A DNA stretch of 64,000 nucleotides from Ailurus styani. Lineage: Eukaryota; Chordata; Mammalia; Carnivora; Ailuridae. Position numbers and translations under genes: made by a program. Shown here piece by piece: positions 10,150 through 20,778 of this stretch (positions are counted from its first letter, which is position 1; each line of letters starts with the position of its first letter). The notes under the pieces were generated by a model. The model had not been told where the DNA came from. It ran no database searches and saw only the letters and a list, made by a program, of their open reading frames with translations. Location: assembly GCA_002007465.1 (NCBI GenBank), contig LNAC01000018.1, positions 6,281,936 to 6,345,935 of the forward strand, read 5' to 3'.

Positions 10150-12328
10150 GTCTTCTGCCCATTTCTTGACTGGGTTTTTTGTTCTATGGGTGTTGAGTTT
10201 GAGAAGCTCTTTATAGATTTTGGATACTAGCCCTTTATCTGATATGTCATTTGCAAATATCTTCTCCCATTCTGTTCAGTTGGTTTTGGTTTTGTTGACT
10301 GTTTCCTTTGCTGTGCAAAAGCTTTTAATCTTGATGAATAATTGTTCATTTTTGCCCTTACTTCCCTTGCCTTTGGTGATGTTCCTAGAAAGAAGTTGCT
10401 GTGGCTGAGATTGAAGAGGTTGCTGCCTGTGTTCTCAGGATTTTGATGGATTCCTTTCTCACATTGAGGTCTTTCATCCATTTTGAGTCTATTTTTGTGT
10501 GTGGTGTCAGGAAATGATCCAGTTTCATTTTTCTGCATGTGGCTGACCAGTTTTCCCAACACCATTTGTCGAAGAGACTGTCTTTTTTCCATCGGACATT
10601 CTTTCCTGCTTTGTCAAAGATTAGTTGACCATAGAGTTGAGGGTCCATTTCTGGGTTCTCTATTCTGTTCCACTGGTCTATGTGTCTGTTTTTGTGCCAG
10701 TACCATACTGTCTTGATGATGACAGCTTTGTAATAGAGCTTGAAATCTGGAATTGTGATGCCGCCAACTTTGCTTTTTTTTTTCAACATTCCTTTGGCTA
10801 TTCGGGGTCTTTTCTGGTTCCATATAAATTTTAGGATTATTTGTTCCATTTCTTTGAAATAAATTGCTGGTATTTTGATGGGGATTGCATTAAATGTGTA
10901 GATTGCTCTAGGTAGCATAGACATTTTCACAATATTTATTCTACCCATCCATGAGCATGGAATGTTTTTCCACTTCTTTGTGTCTTCCTCAATTTCTTTC
11001 ATGAGTACTTTATAGTTTTCTGAATACAGATTCTTTGCCTCTTTGGTTAGGTTTATTCCTAGATATTTTATGGTTTGGAGTGCAGTTGTCAATGGGATTG
11101 ACTCCTTAATTTCCCTTTCTTCTGTTTTGTTGTTGGTATTTAGAAATGCAACTGATATCTGTGCATTGATTTTATCTCCTGACACTTTACTGAATTCCTG
11201 TATGAGTTCTAGCAGTTTTGGAGTGGAGTCCTTTGGGTTTTCCACATAAAGTATCATATCATCTGCAAAGAGTGAGAGTTTGACCTCTTCCTTGCCGATT
11301 TGGATGCCTTTTATTTCTTTTTGTTGTCTGATTGCTGAGGCTAGGACTTCTAGTACTATGTTGAATAGCAGTGGTGATAGTGGACAGCCTTGCCGTGTTC
11401 CTGACTTTAGGGGAAAAGCTCTCAGTTTTTCTCCATTGAGAATGATCTTGCTGTGGGTTTTTTTGTAGATGGCTTTGATGATATTGAGATATGTACCCTC
11501 TATGCCTACACTGTGAAGAGTTTTGATCAAGAAAGGGTGCTGTACTTTGTCAAATGCTTTTTCAGCATCTATTGAGAGGATCATATGGTTCTTGTTCTTT
11601 CTTTTATTAATGTCTTGTATCACATTGATTGATTTGCGAATGTTAAACCAACCTTGCATCCCAGGAATAAATCCCACTTGGTCGTGGTGAATAATCCTTT
11701 TTATGTGCTGCTGGATCCTATTGGCTAGTATTTTGTTGAGGATTTTTGCATCCGTATTCATCAAAGATATTGGTCTGTAATTCTCCTTCTTGATGGGGTC
11801 TTTGCCTGGTTTGGGGATCAAGGTAATGCTGGCCTCATAAAAGGAGTTTGGAAGTTTTCCTTCCAATTCTATTTTTTGGAACAGTTTCAGGAGAGTAAGT
11901 ATTAATTCTTCTTTAAATGTTTGGTAGAATTCCCCTGGGAAGCCGTCTGGCCCTGGGCTCTTGTTCGTTGGGAGATTTTTGATGACTGCTTCAATCTCCT
12001 TACTGGTGATGGGTCTATTCAGGTCTTCAGTTTCTTCCTGGTTCAGTTTTGCTAGTTTATATTTCTCTAGGAATGCATCCATTTCTTCCAGATTGTCAAA
12101 TTTGCTGGTGTAGAGTTGCTCATAATATGTTCTTAGAATTGTTTGTATTTCTTTGGTGTTGGTTGTGATCTCTCCTCTTTCATTCATGATTTTATTAATT
12201 TGAGTCCTTTCTCTTTTCTTTTGGATAAGTCTGGCCAGGGGTTTATCAATCTTATTAATTCTTTCAAAGAACCAGCTCCTAGTTTCATTGATTTGTTCCA
12301 CTGTTCTTTTGGTTTCTATTTCATTGAT

Positions 12329-12329
12329 N
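12329..12329. other. ambiguous base (N)
   Basis: Single N between two near-copies of ggtttctattt(c/t)attgat (12311-12328 and 12332-12349). Confidence 0.99.
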
Positions 12330-12631
12330 CTGGTTTCTATTTTATTGATCTCTGCTCTGGTCTTTATTATTTCTCTTCTTCTGCTGGGTTTAGGCTTTCT
12401 TTGCTGTTCTTTCTCCAGCTCCTTTAGGTGTAGGGTTAGGTTGTGTACTTGAGACCTTTCTTGTTTCTTGAGAAAGGCTTGTATTGCTATATACTTTCCT
12501 CTTAGGACTGCTTTTGCTGTGTCCCAAAGATTTTGAACAGTTGTGTTTTCATTTTCATTTGTTTCCATGAATTTTTTTAATTCTTCTTTAATTTCCTGGT
12601 TGACCCATTCATTCTTGAGTAGGGTGTTCTT

Positions 12632-12632
12632 N
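12632..12632. other. ambiguous base (N)
   Basis: Single N between two copies of ttgacccattcattctt (12600-12616 and 12636-12652). Confidence 0.99.
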
Positions 12633-13539
12633 CAGTTGACCCATTCATTCTTTAGTATTCTTTGGCCTTCATGTATTTGAGTTCTTTCCAACTTTCCTCT
12701 TGTGATTGAGTTCCAGTTTTAGAGCATTATGGTCTGAAAATATACAGGGAATGATCCCAATCTTTTGGTACCAGTTGAGACCTGATTTGTGACCCAGAAT
12801 GTGGTCTATTCTGGAGAATGTTCCATGTGCACTAGAGAAGAATGTGTATTCTTTTGTTTTGGGTTGGAATGTTCTGAATGTATCTGTGATGTCCAGCTGG
12901 TCCAGGGTGTCATTTAACCCTTTATTTCCTTTATTTCCTTGTTGATCTTTTGCTTAGATGATCTGTCCATTTCAGTAAGGGGAGTGTTATTATTGTATTA
13001 TTGTTGATGTGTTTCTTTGATTTTGTTATTAATTGGTTTATATAATTGGCTGCTTCCATGTTAGGGGCATAGATATTTAAAATTGTTAGGTCCTCTGTTG
13101 GACAGATCCTTTAAGTATGATATAGTGTCCTTCCTCATCTCTTATTATAGTCTTTGGCTTAAAATCTTATTTATGTGATATAAGGATTGCCACTCCAGCT
13201 TTCTTTTGATGTCCATTAGCGTGGTAAATTGTTTTCCACCCCCTCACTTTAAATCTGGAGGTCTCTTTGGGTCTAAAATGAGATATTTAGAATTTAATAG
13301 GGGATATTGATAAATAGGAAACTCCTTTTAATTAGTCTGGGATCACTATCACTTGAGTTCTTTCTTGAAGATTACCAATATCATGGCAATAAAATGCCTT
13401 TCAGTATCTGAGGATGTTTTTCTAGTACGAACTGTTATGACTTCCATTCTGTGGACTTAGTCCCCACCTCCCCTGCAATAATTTACAATGAAAATCTCAA
13501 ATAATGGCCAAGTTGAAAGATTTTTAAATGAACAGATAT

Positions 13540-14650
13540 ATACTCACCACTGAGATTCTGCCATTAGTCTTTTAATATTTTTATCACATACCTATTCATA
13601 TATATGGATGTATATAATGATATATAAAGATATATTACATATCAGTGCATCTTATTTTTTGATGCATTAAAAAATAAATTATAAGTATCAGTATACTTCT
13701 TCCCCCAAATATACTTCGGTTTGCATATCAGCTAGAGTTCAGTATTCATTCAGGTAAAATTCATATTTAGTGAAATGTAAAAATCTGAAATGTGTGTTTA
13801 TTGAGTTTTGATAAATGTATATGCATGGGTAATTCAATATTATTATCATCCTAGGAAGTTCCTTCATGTTCCTTCCCATTTTATTCATGCTCTCACCTAC
13901 TAGGGGAAACCATATTTTTATTTAAGTCTTTTTATGGACCTGTGTTTTCTTCTGGGTAAACCCCTAGGAAAAAAATTGTTGGGTCATTGAGTAGAGATTC
14001 ATTTTAGTTTTGTTTTTTTTTTTAAGATTTTGTTTATTTATTTGACAGAGAGAGAGAGAGATCACAAGTAGGCGGAGAGGCAGGCAGAGAGAGAGGGGGG
14101 AAACAGGCTCCCTGTTGAGCAGAGAGTCCGATGTGGGACTCAATCCCAGGACCCTGAGATCATGACCTGAGCCAAAGGCAGAGGCTTAACCCACTGAGCC
14201 ACCTAGGTGCCCTTCATTTTAGTTTTATAAGAAAACTATTAATTTAGTTTTATAAGAAACTACCAGTGCTTGTTCCCTTTCACAGTCCTGCAAACCATTT
14301 GTGAGAGTTTTGGTTGCTCTACATCCTTGCTAACATTTGGTATTGTCAGTCTTAAACAAATTTTAGCCATGTTCCTTGATGGGTAATAGTATATCTTTGT
14401 GTTTTTATTGTGCATTTTCTGGTGAATAATGATGTCAGGATCTCTTCTTGTGCTTATTGGCCATTCATATATCTTCAGTGAAGTTTTGTTCAGTCCTTTG
14501 ACCATTTTGAAAATTAAATTGTCTTTTTATTATTGAGTTATAGGTGTTCTTTATGTACCTTGGATGCCAGTCCTTAGTGAGATACATGTTTTGTGACTAT
14601 TTTATCCCATAGGACTTAGTTTTTAAGTACTTTTTTTTTATGTTCCGTTA
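13540..14650 (-). repeat. old L1 fragment
   Basis: ttgttgggtcattgagtag, cacagtcctgcaaaccatttg and ttattgagttataggtgttc are L1 3' features in antisense. Split by the SINE at 14012-14212. Confidence 0.7.
14012..14212 (-). mobile_element. Can-SINE
   Basis: Target duplication ttcattttagtttt at 13998-14011 and 14213-14226. Confidence 0.93.
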
Positions 14651-14703
14651 GCCACTTTATAGTACATCATTGGTTTTTGATGTAGTGTTCAGTGATTCAT
14701 TAC

Positions 14704-14864
14704 TTTTTTTTTTTTTAATTTTATTTTTATTATTTGCCCAAGGGGTACAGGTCTGTGAATCATCAGGCTTACATCTTTCACAGCATTCACCAAAGCACAA
14801 ACCCTCCCCAATGTCCATAACCCATCCACCCTATCCCTACCCTCCCACCCCCCAGTAACCCTCA
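14704..14864 (-). mobile_element. short L1 3'-end insertion
   Basis: Only the last ~160 bases of an L1 3' UTR, in antisense with its poly-A as a T run. The same sequence forms the 3' UTR of the larger L1 (about 9340-9470). The target tcattac plus T run is found before (14697-14703) and after it (14865-14871), next to a - strand SINE. Confidence 0.85.
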
Positions 14865-14871
14865 TCATTAC

Positions 14872-15069
14872 TTTTTTTTTTAAAGATTTTATTTATTTAT
14901 TTGACAGAGAGAGACACAGAGAGAGAGGGAACACAAGTAGGGGTAGTGGGGGAGGGAAGAGCAGACTCCCTGCTGACAGGGAGCCCGATTCGGGACTCCA
15001 TCCCAGGACCCTGGGATCATGACCTGAGCCGAAGGCAGACACTTAACGACTGAGCCACCCAGGCGCCCT
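14872..15069 (-). mobile_element. Can-SINE
   Basis: Directly follows the short L1 insertion; aaagattttatttatttattt...ccacccaggcgccct. Confidence 0.9.
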
Positions 15070-15106
15070 AGAGTACTTTTTTAAAAAACAAATTCTTATG
15101 TCTTGC

Positions 15107-15620
15107 TTACTTTGTGTTGGAATACAGCAGTAAACAAGATATACAAAAACATGTCTGCCCTTTTGGAGTCACTGGGGTTCCTCCATACAGCAGGAAGGCT
15201 CCTTCAGTGATCCAAGAGATGATCCCTTGGGGTAGGCGTTTAGCAACCAAGCAGGTGAGAACTGTTTGGATTCTGGATGTATTTGAAAGTAGCGCTGACT
15301 ATTTTGGAGTGTAAGAGGGAGGAATCAGTGGTGACTCCCAAGGTTTTTGGCCAGGGAGCTAGAAGGATAGTGTTGCCATTTATTGGGATGAGGAGAAACA
15401 GGTTTGGGTAACCATGGTGGTAGTGGTAGATTAGGAATTCAGTTTTAGTATGTTGAGATGCCTATTAGATATCTATATGGCGAGGTTAAGTGGGCAATTG
15501 TATATATGAGTTTGGAATTCAGGGAAAGCGGTCTGTGTTAGAGATATGAATTTGAGGGTGATCAGCATGTAAAACCCACTGTTACATTGACAGTGGGACC
15601 AGAAACTGAAGGGAAAAGGT
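15107..15620 (-). repeat. ancient LINE-like repeat
   Basis: gtggtgactcccaaggtttttgg, gatgcctattagatatc and gtatatatgagtttggaatt match, in antisense, the ancient repeat type also present at 62895-63400. Family (L2-like) not certain. Confidence 0.5.
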
Positions 15621-15629
15621 ATGCAAATC

Positions 15630-15830
15630 AATAATTTTTAAAATACACTTTATTTGGGGATAATTATAGATTACACAAAAGTTGCAGAAATTATACAGAG
15701 TTCCCATATGTGTCCTTCACCCATTTTCCCTTAATATTAACATCTTATAACTACAGAACATTTATGAAAGCTGAAATACTAACATTGGTACATTCCTGTT
15801 AACTGAAGTTCAGACTTTGTTTCACCAGTT
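15630..15830 (-). repeat. old L1-type 3' fragment
   Basis: ttacacaaaagttgcagaaa, cccatatgtgtccttcaccc and ccttaatattaacatctta; the same type recurs at 46195-46480. Confidence 0.55.
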
Positions 15831-15925
15831 TGAAATCGCTAATTGTAAATGTGAGATGGAGGTTCAGAAACATTTTGTGAATCACCTGTATAAGTTTTTG
15901 ACTGCTTTTTCATCTCCCTTTTTAG

Positions 15926-15951
15926 AACTAATGGCTGAAAAGTAAACCAAC
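15926..15951 (+). other. HERC1: HERC1 5' UTR segment with four-codon upstream ORF
   Basis: A pyrimidine tract and AG at 15924-15925 make a plausible acceptor, leaving 26 nt of 5' UTR before the start codon. This short leader contains ATG GCT GAA AAG TAA (15931-15945), a four-codon ORF in the same frame as HERC1. Its stop lies six bases before the HERC1 ATG, so the ATG at 15952 is the first in-frame Met after a stop. The acceptor itself is inferred, not proven. Confidence 0.75.
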
Positions 15952-16881
15952 ATGGCAACTATGGTTCCACCAGTGAAACTGAAGTGGCTTGAACACCTCA
16001 ACAGCTCCTGGATTACAGAGGATAGTGAATCTATTGCTACAAGAGAGGGAGTTGCTGTTCTGTATTCTAAACTGGTCAGCAATAAAGAAGTAGTACCTTT
16101 GCCCCAACAAGTTTTGTGCCTCAAAGGACCACAATTGCCAGACTTTGAACGTGAGTCTCTTTCAAGTGATGAGCAGGACCACTATTTGGATGCCCTTCTT
16201 AGCAGCCAGCTAGCACTAGCGAAGATGGTATGTTCAGATTCCCCATTTGCTGGGGCACTTTGGAAACGACTCCTTGTACTCCAGCGTGTCTTTTATGCAC
16301 TTTCTAATAAATACCATGACAAAGGCAAAGTGAAACAGCAGCAGCATTCTCCGGAGAACAGCTCTGGTTCAGCAGATGTCCATTCTGTTAGTGAACGTCC
16401 CCGGTCAAGCACTGATGCACTTATAGAAATGGGTGTTCGAACTGGTCTAAGTTTATTATTTGCACTTCTGAGACAAAGTTGGATGATGCCTGTGTCAGGA
16501 CCTGGTCTTAGTCTTTGCAACGACGTTATTCATACTGCAATTGAAGTTGTCAGCTCTTTGCCACCATTATCTTTAGCAAATGAAAGCAAGATTCCTCCAA
16601 TGGGTTTGGACTGCTTATCACAAGTGACAACATTTCTTAAAGGAGTAACTATTCCCAATTCTGGCGCAGACACTTTAGGTCGTAGATTAGCTTCTGAGTT
16701 GCTACTTGGTTTAGCAGCTCAGCGAGGCTCTTTGCGGTATCTTCTTGAATGGATAGAAATGGCTTTGGGGGCATCAGCGGTTGTAAATTCCATGGAGAAA
16801 AGCAAACTACTATCAAGCCAGGAAGGAATGATCAGCTTTGACTGCTTTATGACTATACTAATGCAGATGAGGCGTTCTTTG
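15952..16881 (+). CDS. HERC1: HERC1 coding exon 1 (residues 1-310)
   Basis: This large first coding exon has 310 complete codons and ends at phase 0 before the donor gtatgt. The start codon has a good Kozak context (A at -3, G at +4) and follows an in-frame stop at 15943-15945. It encodes the N-terminal region ahead of the first RCC1-like domain. The region looks largely helical, contains a Ser-rich polar stretch near residues 123-145 (KQQQHSPENSSGSADVHS...), and has no signal peptide. It ends ...TILMQMRRSL. The ORF runs on a few codons into the intron, so the exon end comes from the donor and from continuity with the next exon. Confidence 0.97.
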
Positions 16882-16969
16882 GTATGTACTATAAATCTGT
16901 CTTTAATTTAATCTATAATAAACCATCTCATTTCTCTTTTGACTTCTTTTATTTCTGCTCCCCAATACC

Positions 16970-17205
16970 AGGAGTTAGGAAGGAAGAGAGTTAACCTTTG
17001 TTGCATACCTGCTACCAACCAGGTGCTTTATACGCGCTGTCTGATTCAATTATCATGTTAATATGTGAGGTAGATATTTTTTATCCTTATCTTAAGGATG
17101 AAGAAACTGGTAGTTATCCTAAATTTACACATCTATTTGGCAAAAGAACTGGAAGTAAAACATATACTAATTAAGCACTTATGGGGGCAGATGCTGTGTT
17201 AACTA
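16970..17205 (+). repeat. MIR
   Basis: ccaggtgctttatacgcgct, gtgaggtagatattttttat and ggatgaagaaactgg are diverged MIR core sequence. Confidence 0.65.
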
Positions 17206-18126
17206 ATTCTTACAACCCTAAGTCTGTCTGCAAATGTTTTTTCTGACTACTGTTTGTGACTTTTACTGTATTTGTGTTAAATTGATTTTTCCCGTGAAGG
17301 CATATTTCTAGTTTTCTCTCCATATGCCTCTTTCATTCTGGGACAAATACACCTAATAAGAAGTGGTCTCCCTCCATAGCCTCTGTGGTTATACCCTATA
17401 ATATAGCTCTTTATTGTGATGAGGGTACCCCAGAAAACTAGATTGCTTTCCACAGAATTTTGGATTTATTCTAGGGAAGAATCTTGGATATTTGATTTAG
17501 TTTGGCTCTTCTAAAGTCACCACAGGCGTATGTTAGATTGAATTTAATTAAATCTCAGATTGGCTTTAGGGGAAAGGAATGGTTATTAATTGAAATTTAC
17601 GTTTATTATTTCTTCTTGCACAGTAAGTGATAGAGTCTAATGCCGTTGGTCTCCAGAACCCACATTTCTTATACTTTACAGTGTTGTCTGAGAATTCAGA
17701 AAATAGATATATCCTCTCCTGGTACCCTGGACTCCAACCTGTCCTGATCTTCCCTGCCTTAAGTTTCTCTACCCTGAACAACTGGGACAAAAACCCCAAG
17801 CTAGAAGTTAAAGGGAGAGACACATAACCATCAACTGAGTACCTGACGTAAGGCCTGACAAAAATGAGTTCAGTCCTTTATTTTTATTTACTTGTGTGAT
17901 TCTTAACCTTCACTAATGATACACATGTAGTAATGGTATTTGAATGGGAGTGCACAAAATACTCAACTTATATTTAAATAAAGAGAAGGGAAGTAATGTT
18001 AATGTATATCTCTGAATTCTGAAAGAATAAATACCAATAAAAACACCATTGGCCTTTGATACCAGTAGGTGTTGATTTAGTACTGTGTGCCAGATACTGT
18101 TGGCACTGAGTTTGAAAGGTAAATGA

Positions 18127-18319
18127 GGGGCACCTGGGTGACTCAGTCATTTAAGCCATCTGCCTTCAGCTCAGGTCATGATGCCAGAGTTCTGGGATTG
18201 AGCCCTGCATTACATTGAGCTCTCTGCTCAGCAGGGAGCCTGCTTCTCCCTCTCCCTCTGCCTGCTGCTCCCCCTGCTTGTTCTCTCTCTAATAAATAAA
18301 TAAAATCTTTAAAAAAAAT
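18127..18319 (+). mobile_element. Can-SINE
   Basis: Target duplication ggtaaatgagg at about 18118-18128 and 18320-18330 (one or two bases shared with the SINE head). Confidence 0.9.
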
Positions 18320-19124
18320 GGTAAATGAGGCTTGTAGCATCCATGCCCTCAGCCAGCTCAAAGTTTAAGGAAAGACAGATGCACAAACATTTCAAATAAA
18401 TGATAATGGGTTGTAGTAGAGGTCTGCAGTGGGGGGAGGTGATAGGACGCAGGAGGAGAACTGGAGGGAAGGGACAGAAAATGCCTTGTGGAGGAAGGAT
18501 CTTGAGCTTAGTTGAAAAGTAGGGAGAGTTTGCCTGCAAGCATGCAAGTGTGTGAGTGTGGGGAGCTGGAGAAAAGTTTCCAGATGAGAGGACCAGAGTT
18601 CACAAGGTGACCAAGGTATAGGAGAGCAAGCCCCTGGATGGGTGGGGTGGAGTGGATGAGGTGAAGCTGTCAAGGAGGCAGGGCCTTATATTTCATGCTG
18701 TGGGGTATTGATACTTGTTCCTGTAGGCAGTGGGGCATCACTGAAGTAATTTTAAGTAGCATAAAACCAGATAGCAAGAATATATGGAAACGTACTCCAT
18801 CTAGTCTTATGTCCTTGTCAGAATATCTTAAAAAGACAAATGTGAAAAAATTAAAAGGTGTAATATTATTTTTGATGGTAGGTGGTTAAGAGAGGGAGGT
18901 AATTAAATGAATACCTATGAAACCATGAATTTATGTTATTTTAATTTCTACTTCTTTTGAGACCATGAAAATTCATATGTTATAAATTTAATGTGCTATA
19001 TTTTATTTAAAAATACCTAGGTGTAGTATTGTTTTCTTATTGACATGAAGAATTCTGTACAGACTGGGTTTTAGAGATATCTTTAATCCTTACTGACTGT
19101 GGTGGAGTAGTCTCACATTTAACT

Positions 19125-19805
19125 ACATTATTCCCCCCTTTTATCCTTGGGGGCTATGTTCTAGGACCCCCAGTAGAAGCCTGAAACTGCAGATAGTACC
19201 AAACCTTATATGTACTATGGTTTTTCCTATATGTATATACCTCTGATAAAGTTTCATTTATAAATTAGGCACAGTAAGAGATTAACAGCAATAATAAAAT
19301 AGAGCAATTATACCAATATACTGTAATAAAAGTTATGTAAATGTCGTTTCTCTTTCAAAATATCTTACTGTACTGCACTCACCCTTCTTGTGATGATGTG
19401 AAATGATAAAATGTCGATGAGGGCGCCTGGGTGGCTCAGTGGGTTAAAGCCTCTGCTTTCGGCCCAGGTCATGATCTCAGGGTCCTGGGATCGAGGCCCG
19501 CATCGGGCTCTCTGCTCAGCAGGGAGCCTGCTTCCCCCCCTCTCTCTGCCTGCCTCTCTGCCTCCTTGTGATCTCTCTCCCTCTGTGAAATAAATAAATA
19601 AAATCTTTAAAAAAAAAAAATGTCGATGAGATGAAGATGAGGTGGGGTGAATGAATAGGCATTGTGACTGACCTAGAGTTAAGCTATTATTGACTTTCTG
19701 ACTATCTGTCAGAAAAAGGAGCACCTGCTTCTGGACTGCTATTGACCTCGGGTAGCTAAACCATGCAAAATGAAACCGTGGATTTGGGGGGTGGGGAGTA
19801 CTGTA
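19125..19805. mobile_element. Tigger-like DNA transposon remnant
   Basis: Left: ccccttttatccttgggggc then gacccccagtagaagcctg and aaattaggcacagtaagag. Right: aaaccgtggatttggggggt ending gtactgta. The ends are complementary, as in Tigger/MER nonautonomous elements. Interrupted by a SINE. Confidence 0.7.
19422..19616 (+). mobile_element. Can-SINE inside Tigger-like element
   Basis: Target duplication aaaatgtcgatgag at 19408-19421 and 19617-19630. Very close to the young consensus. Confidence 0.93.
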
Positions 19806-19964
19806 TTGACTGTATTGGGCAGAACAGAAATGAGTGACAGTGTTTGAAGGATGTTTTAGTGGTTTGGTATTTCTAAATTTAGCAAGAATTTATTAAAGAT
19901 TTCTTGTATTTTCTTTCTCTGTACATGTGATACAAATTAATAATTACTGCTACCAGTTTTGATT

Positions 19965-20140
19965 TCTTACTATATATTAGAAACTGTGCAAAGCATGTTT
20001 TGTACATAACTCTAATCTTCCCAACAGCCCTAAGTAATATTGGCATTATTCCTGTCTAAGGATAAAGAGACTTATTCTTCATTCAGACATCCAGTAAGTG
20101 ATGGAGCCTAGATTTAAACCCACATTATCCATCCCTGAAA
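19965..20140 (+). repeat. MIR
   Basis: Pattern ttcccaacagccctaagtaa, then cagtaagtgatggagcctag and atttaaacccac. Confidence 0.7.
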
Positions 20141-20584
20141 ACTTCATGTAGTTTTCAACATTTTCCTCCATACTGTAGAAAAGCATGAAAAAGGGGATTA
20201 AGATGGCTCTGGTACCAGCTCCTCGGAAGGCATAGCAGGCTGTTGTTCCACATCTACTTTTGATTTGGTGATCACTAGAGATAGGATAGCCTTTTAAATA
20301 ATGGAGTCACAGATTACACTTGTTTTTTCAGAAGTACTGCATAGCTAATTATGGAATTTGTAGTCTGTGCCCCTGAGTATTTGCTGGTATGATGTCTAAT
20401 ACTAGTTAATTTTGAACACTTAGCTTCTGGTATGACTCCAGACTTACAAGTGGCTCTCTATAGCCTTACTATTCAAAAAGTGAGCCTCAGATGGCAGCTT
20501 TGGCATATCCTGGGAGCCTGTTGGAAATGCAGAACCTTAGGCCCCTTCTATATTTACTGAATTGGAATCTGTATTTTAACACAG

Positions 20585-20778
20585 CCTTGGGCTCCTGGGT
20601 GACTCCATTGGTTAAGCGACTGCCTTCGGCTCAGGTCATAATCCTGGAGTCCTGGGATCGAATCTCGCATCAGGCTCCCTGCTCAGCAGGGAGTTGGCTT
20701 CTCCCTCTGACCCTCCCCTCTCTCATGCTCTTTCTGTCTCCTCCTCCTCTCTCTCTCAAATAAAGTCTTTAAAAAAAA
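20585..20778 (+). mobile_element. Can-SINE
   Basis: ttgggctcctgggtgactcc...ggttaagcgactgcc...aaataaagtctttaaaa. Confidence 0.88.

Larger units (their letters stand above)
10385..12691 (-). pseudogene. L1 ORF2 fragment (reverse transcriptase region)
   Basis: 768 codons open on the - strand. In order: the tail of the endonuclease domain, [14 protein letters not shown], the polymerase core with [14 protein letters not shown] and FADD, then [14 protein letters not shown] and WCWENW near the end. This is a typical L1 ORF2p. It is not a host gene and lacks its N terminus. Two N bases (12329, 12632) sit next to in-frame tandem duplications of 21 and 36 bp, which may be assembly errors. Confidence 0.92.
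9323..13282 (-). mobile_element. 5'-truncated L1 retrotransposon with 13-bp target duplication
   Basis: A nearly 4-kb L1 in antisense to HERC1. On the - strand it runs from within the endonuclease region (about codon 55 of ORF2, near 13240, reading K-KAGVAIL-type sequence) to a 3' UTR ending in a poly-A (T run at 9323-9332). The target sequence atatttagaattt occurs at both borders, 9310-9322 and 13283-13295. The long ORF2 part at 10385-12691 keeps the reverse-transcriptase core including the FADD box (LFADDMILY); the C-terminal part (9580-10149, with the CWWEC zinc-knuckle-like motif) lies in another frame. The endonuclease part has several stops. ORF1 and the 5' UTR are missing, so it cannot move by itself. 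Confidence 0.93.
1..15925 (+). other. probable HERC1 intron 1 (repeat-filled)
   Basis: No exon of a functional gene is recognisable upstream of the acceptor at 15924-15925. The sequence is a mosaic of SINEs, L1 fragments, MIR and one processed pseudogene, listed separately. That it is an intron and not intergenic DNA is inferred from the good acceptor just before the start-codon exon. Stretches where I see nothing recognisable include about 1506-2451, 2927-3215, 3742-4118, 4910-5940 (AT-rich, probably old L1) and 7890-8590. Confidence 0.7.

Noticed and set aside
10227..10592. 121-codon - strand open frame as a gene
   Set aside because: It lies within the L1 between the RT and C-terminal ORF2 segments and overlaps them in another frame.
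1..15925. HERC1 promoter or first noncoding exon
   Set aside because: No CpG-rich or other promoter-like segment is visible; the region is repeat-dominated and AT-rich.
18392..18673. 93-codon - strand Pro/Ser/His-rich open frame
   Set aside because: Antisense of G-rich intron sequence resembling an old repeat; no start context or domain.
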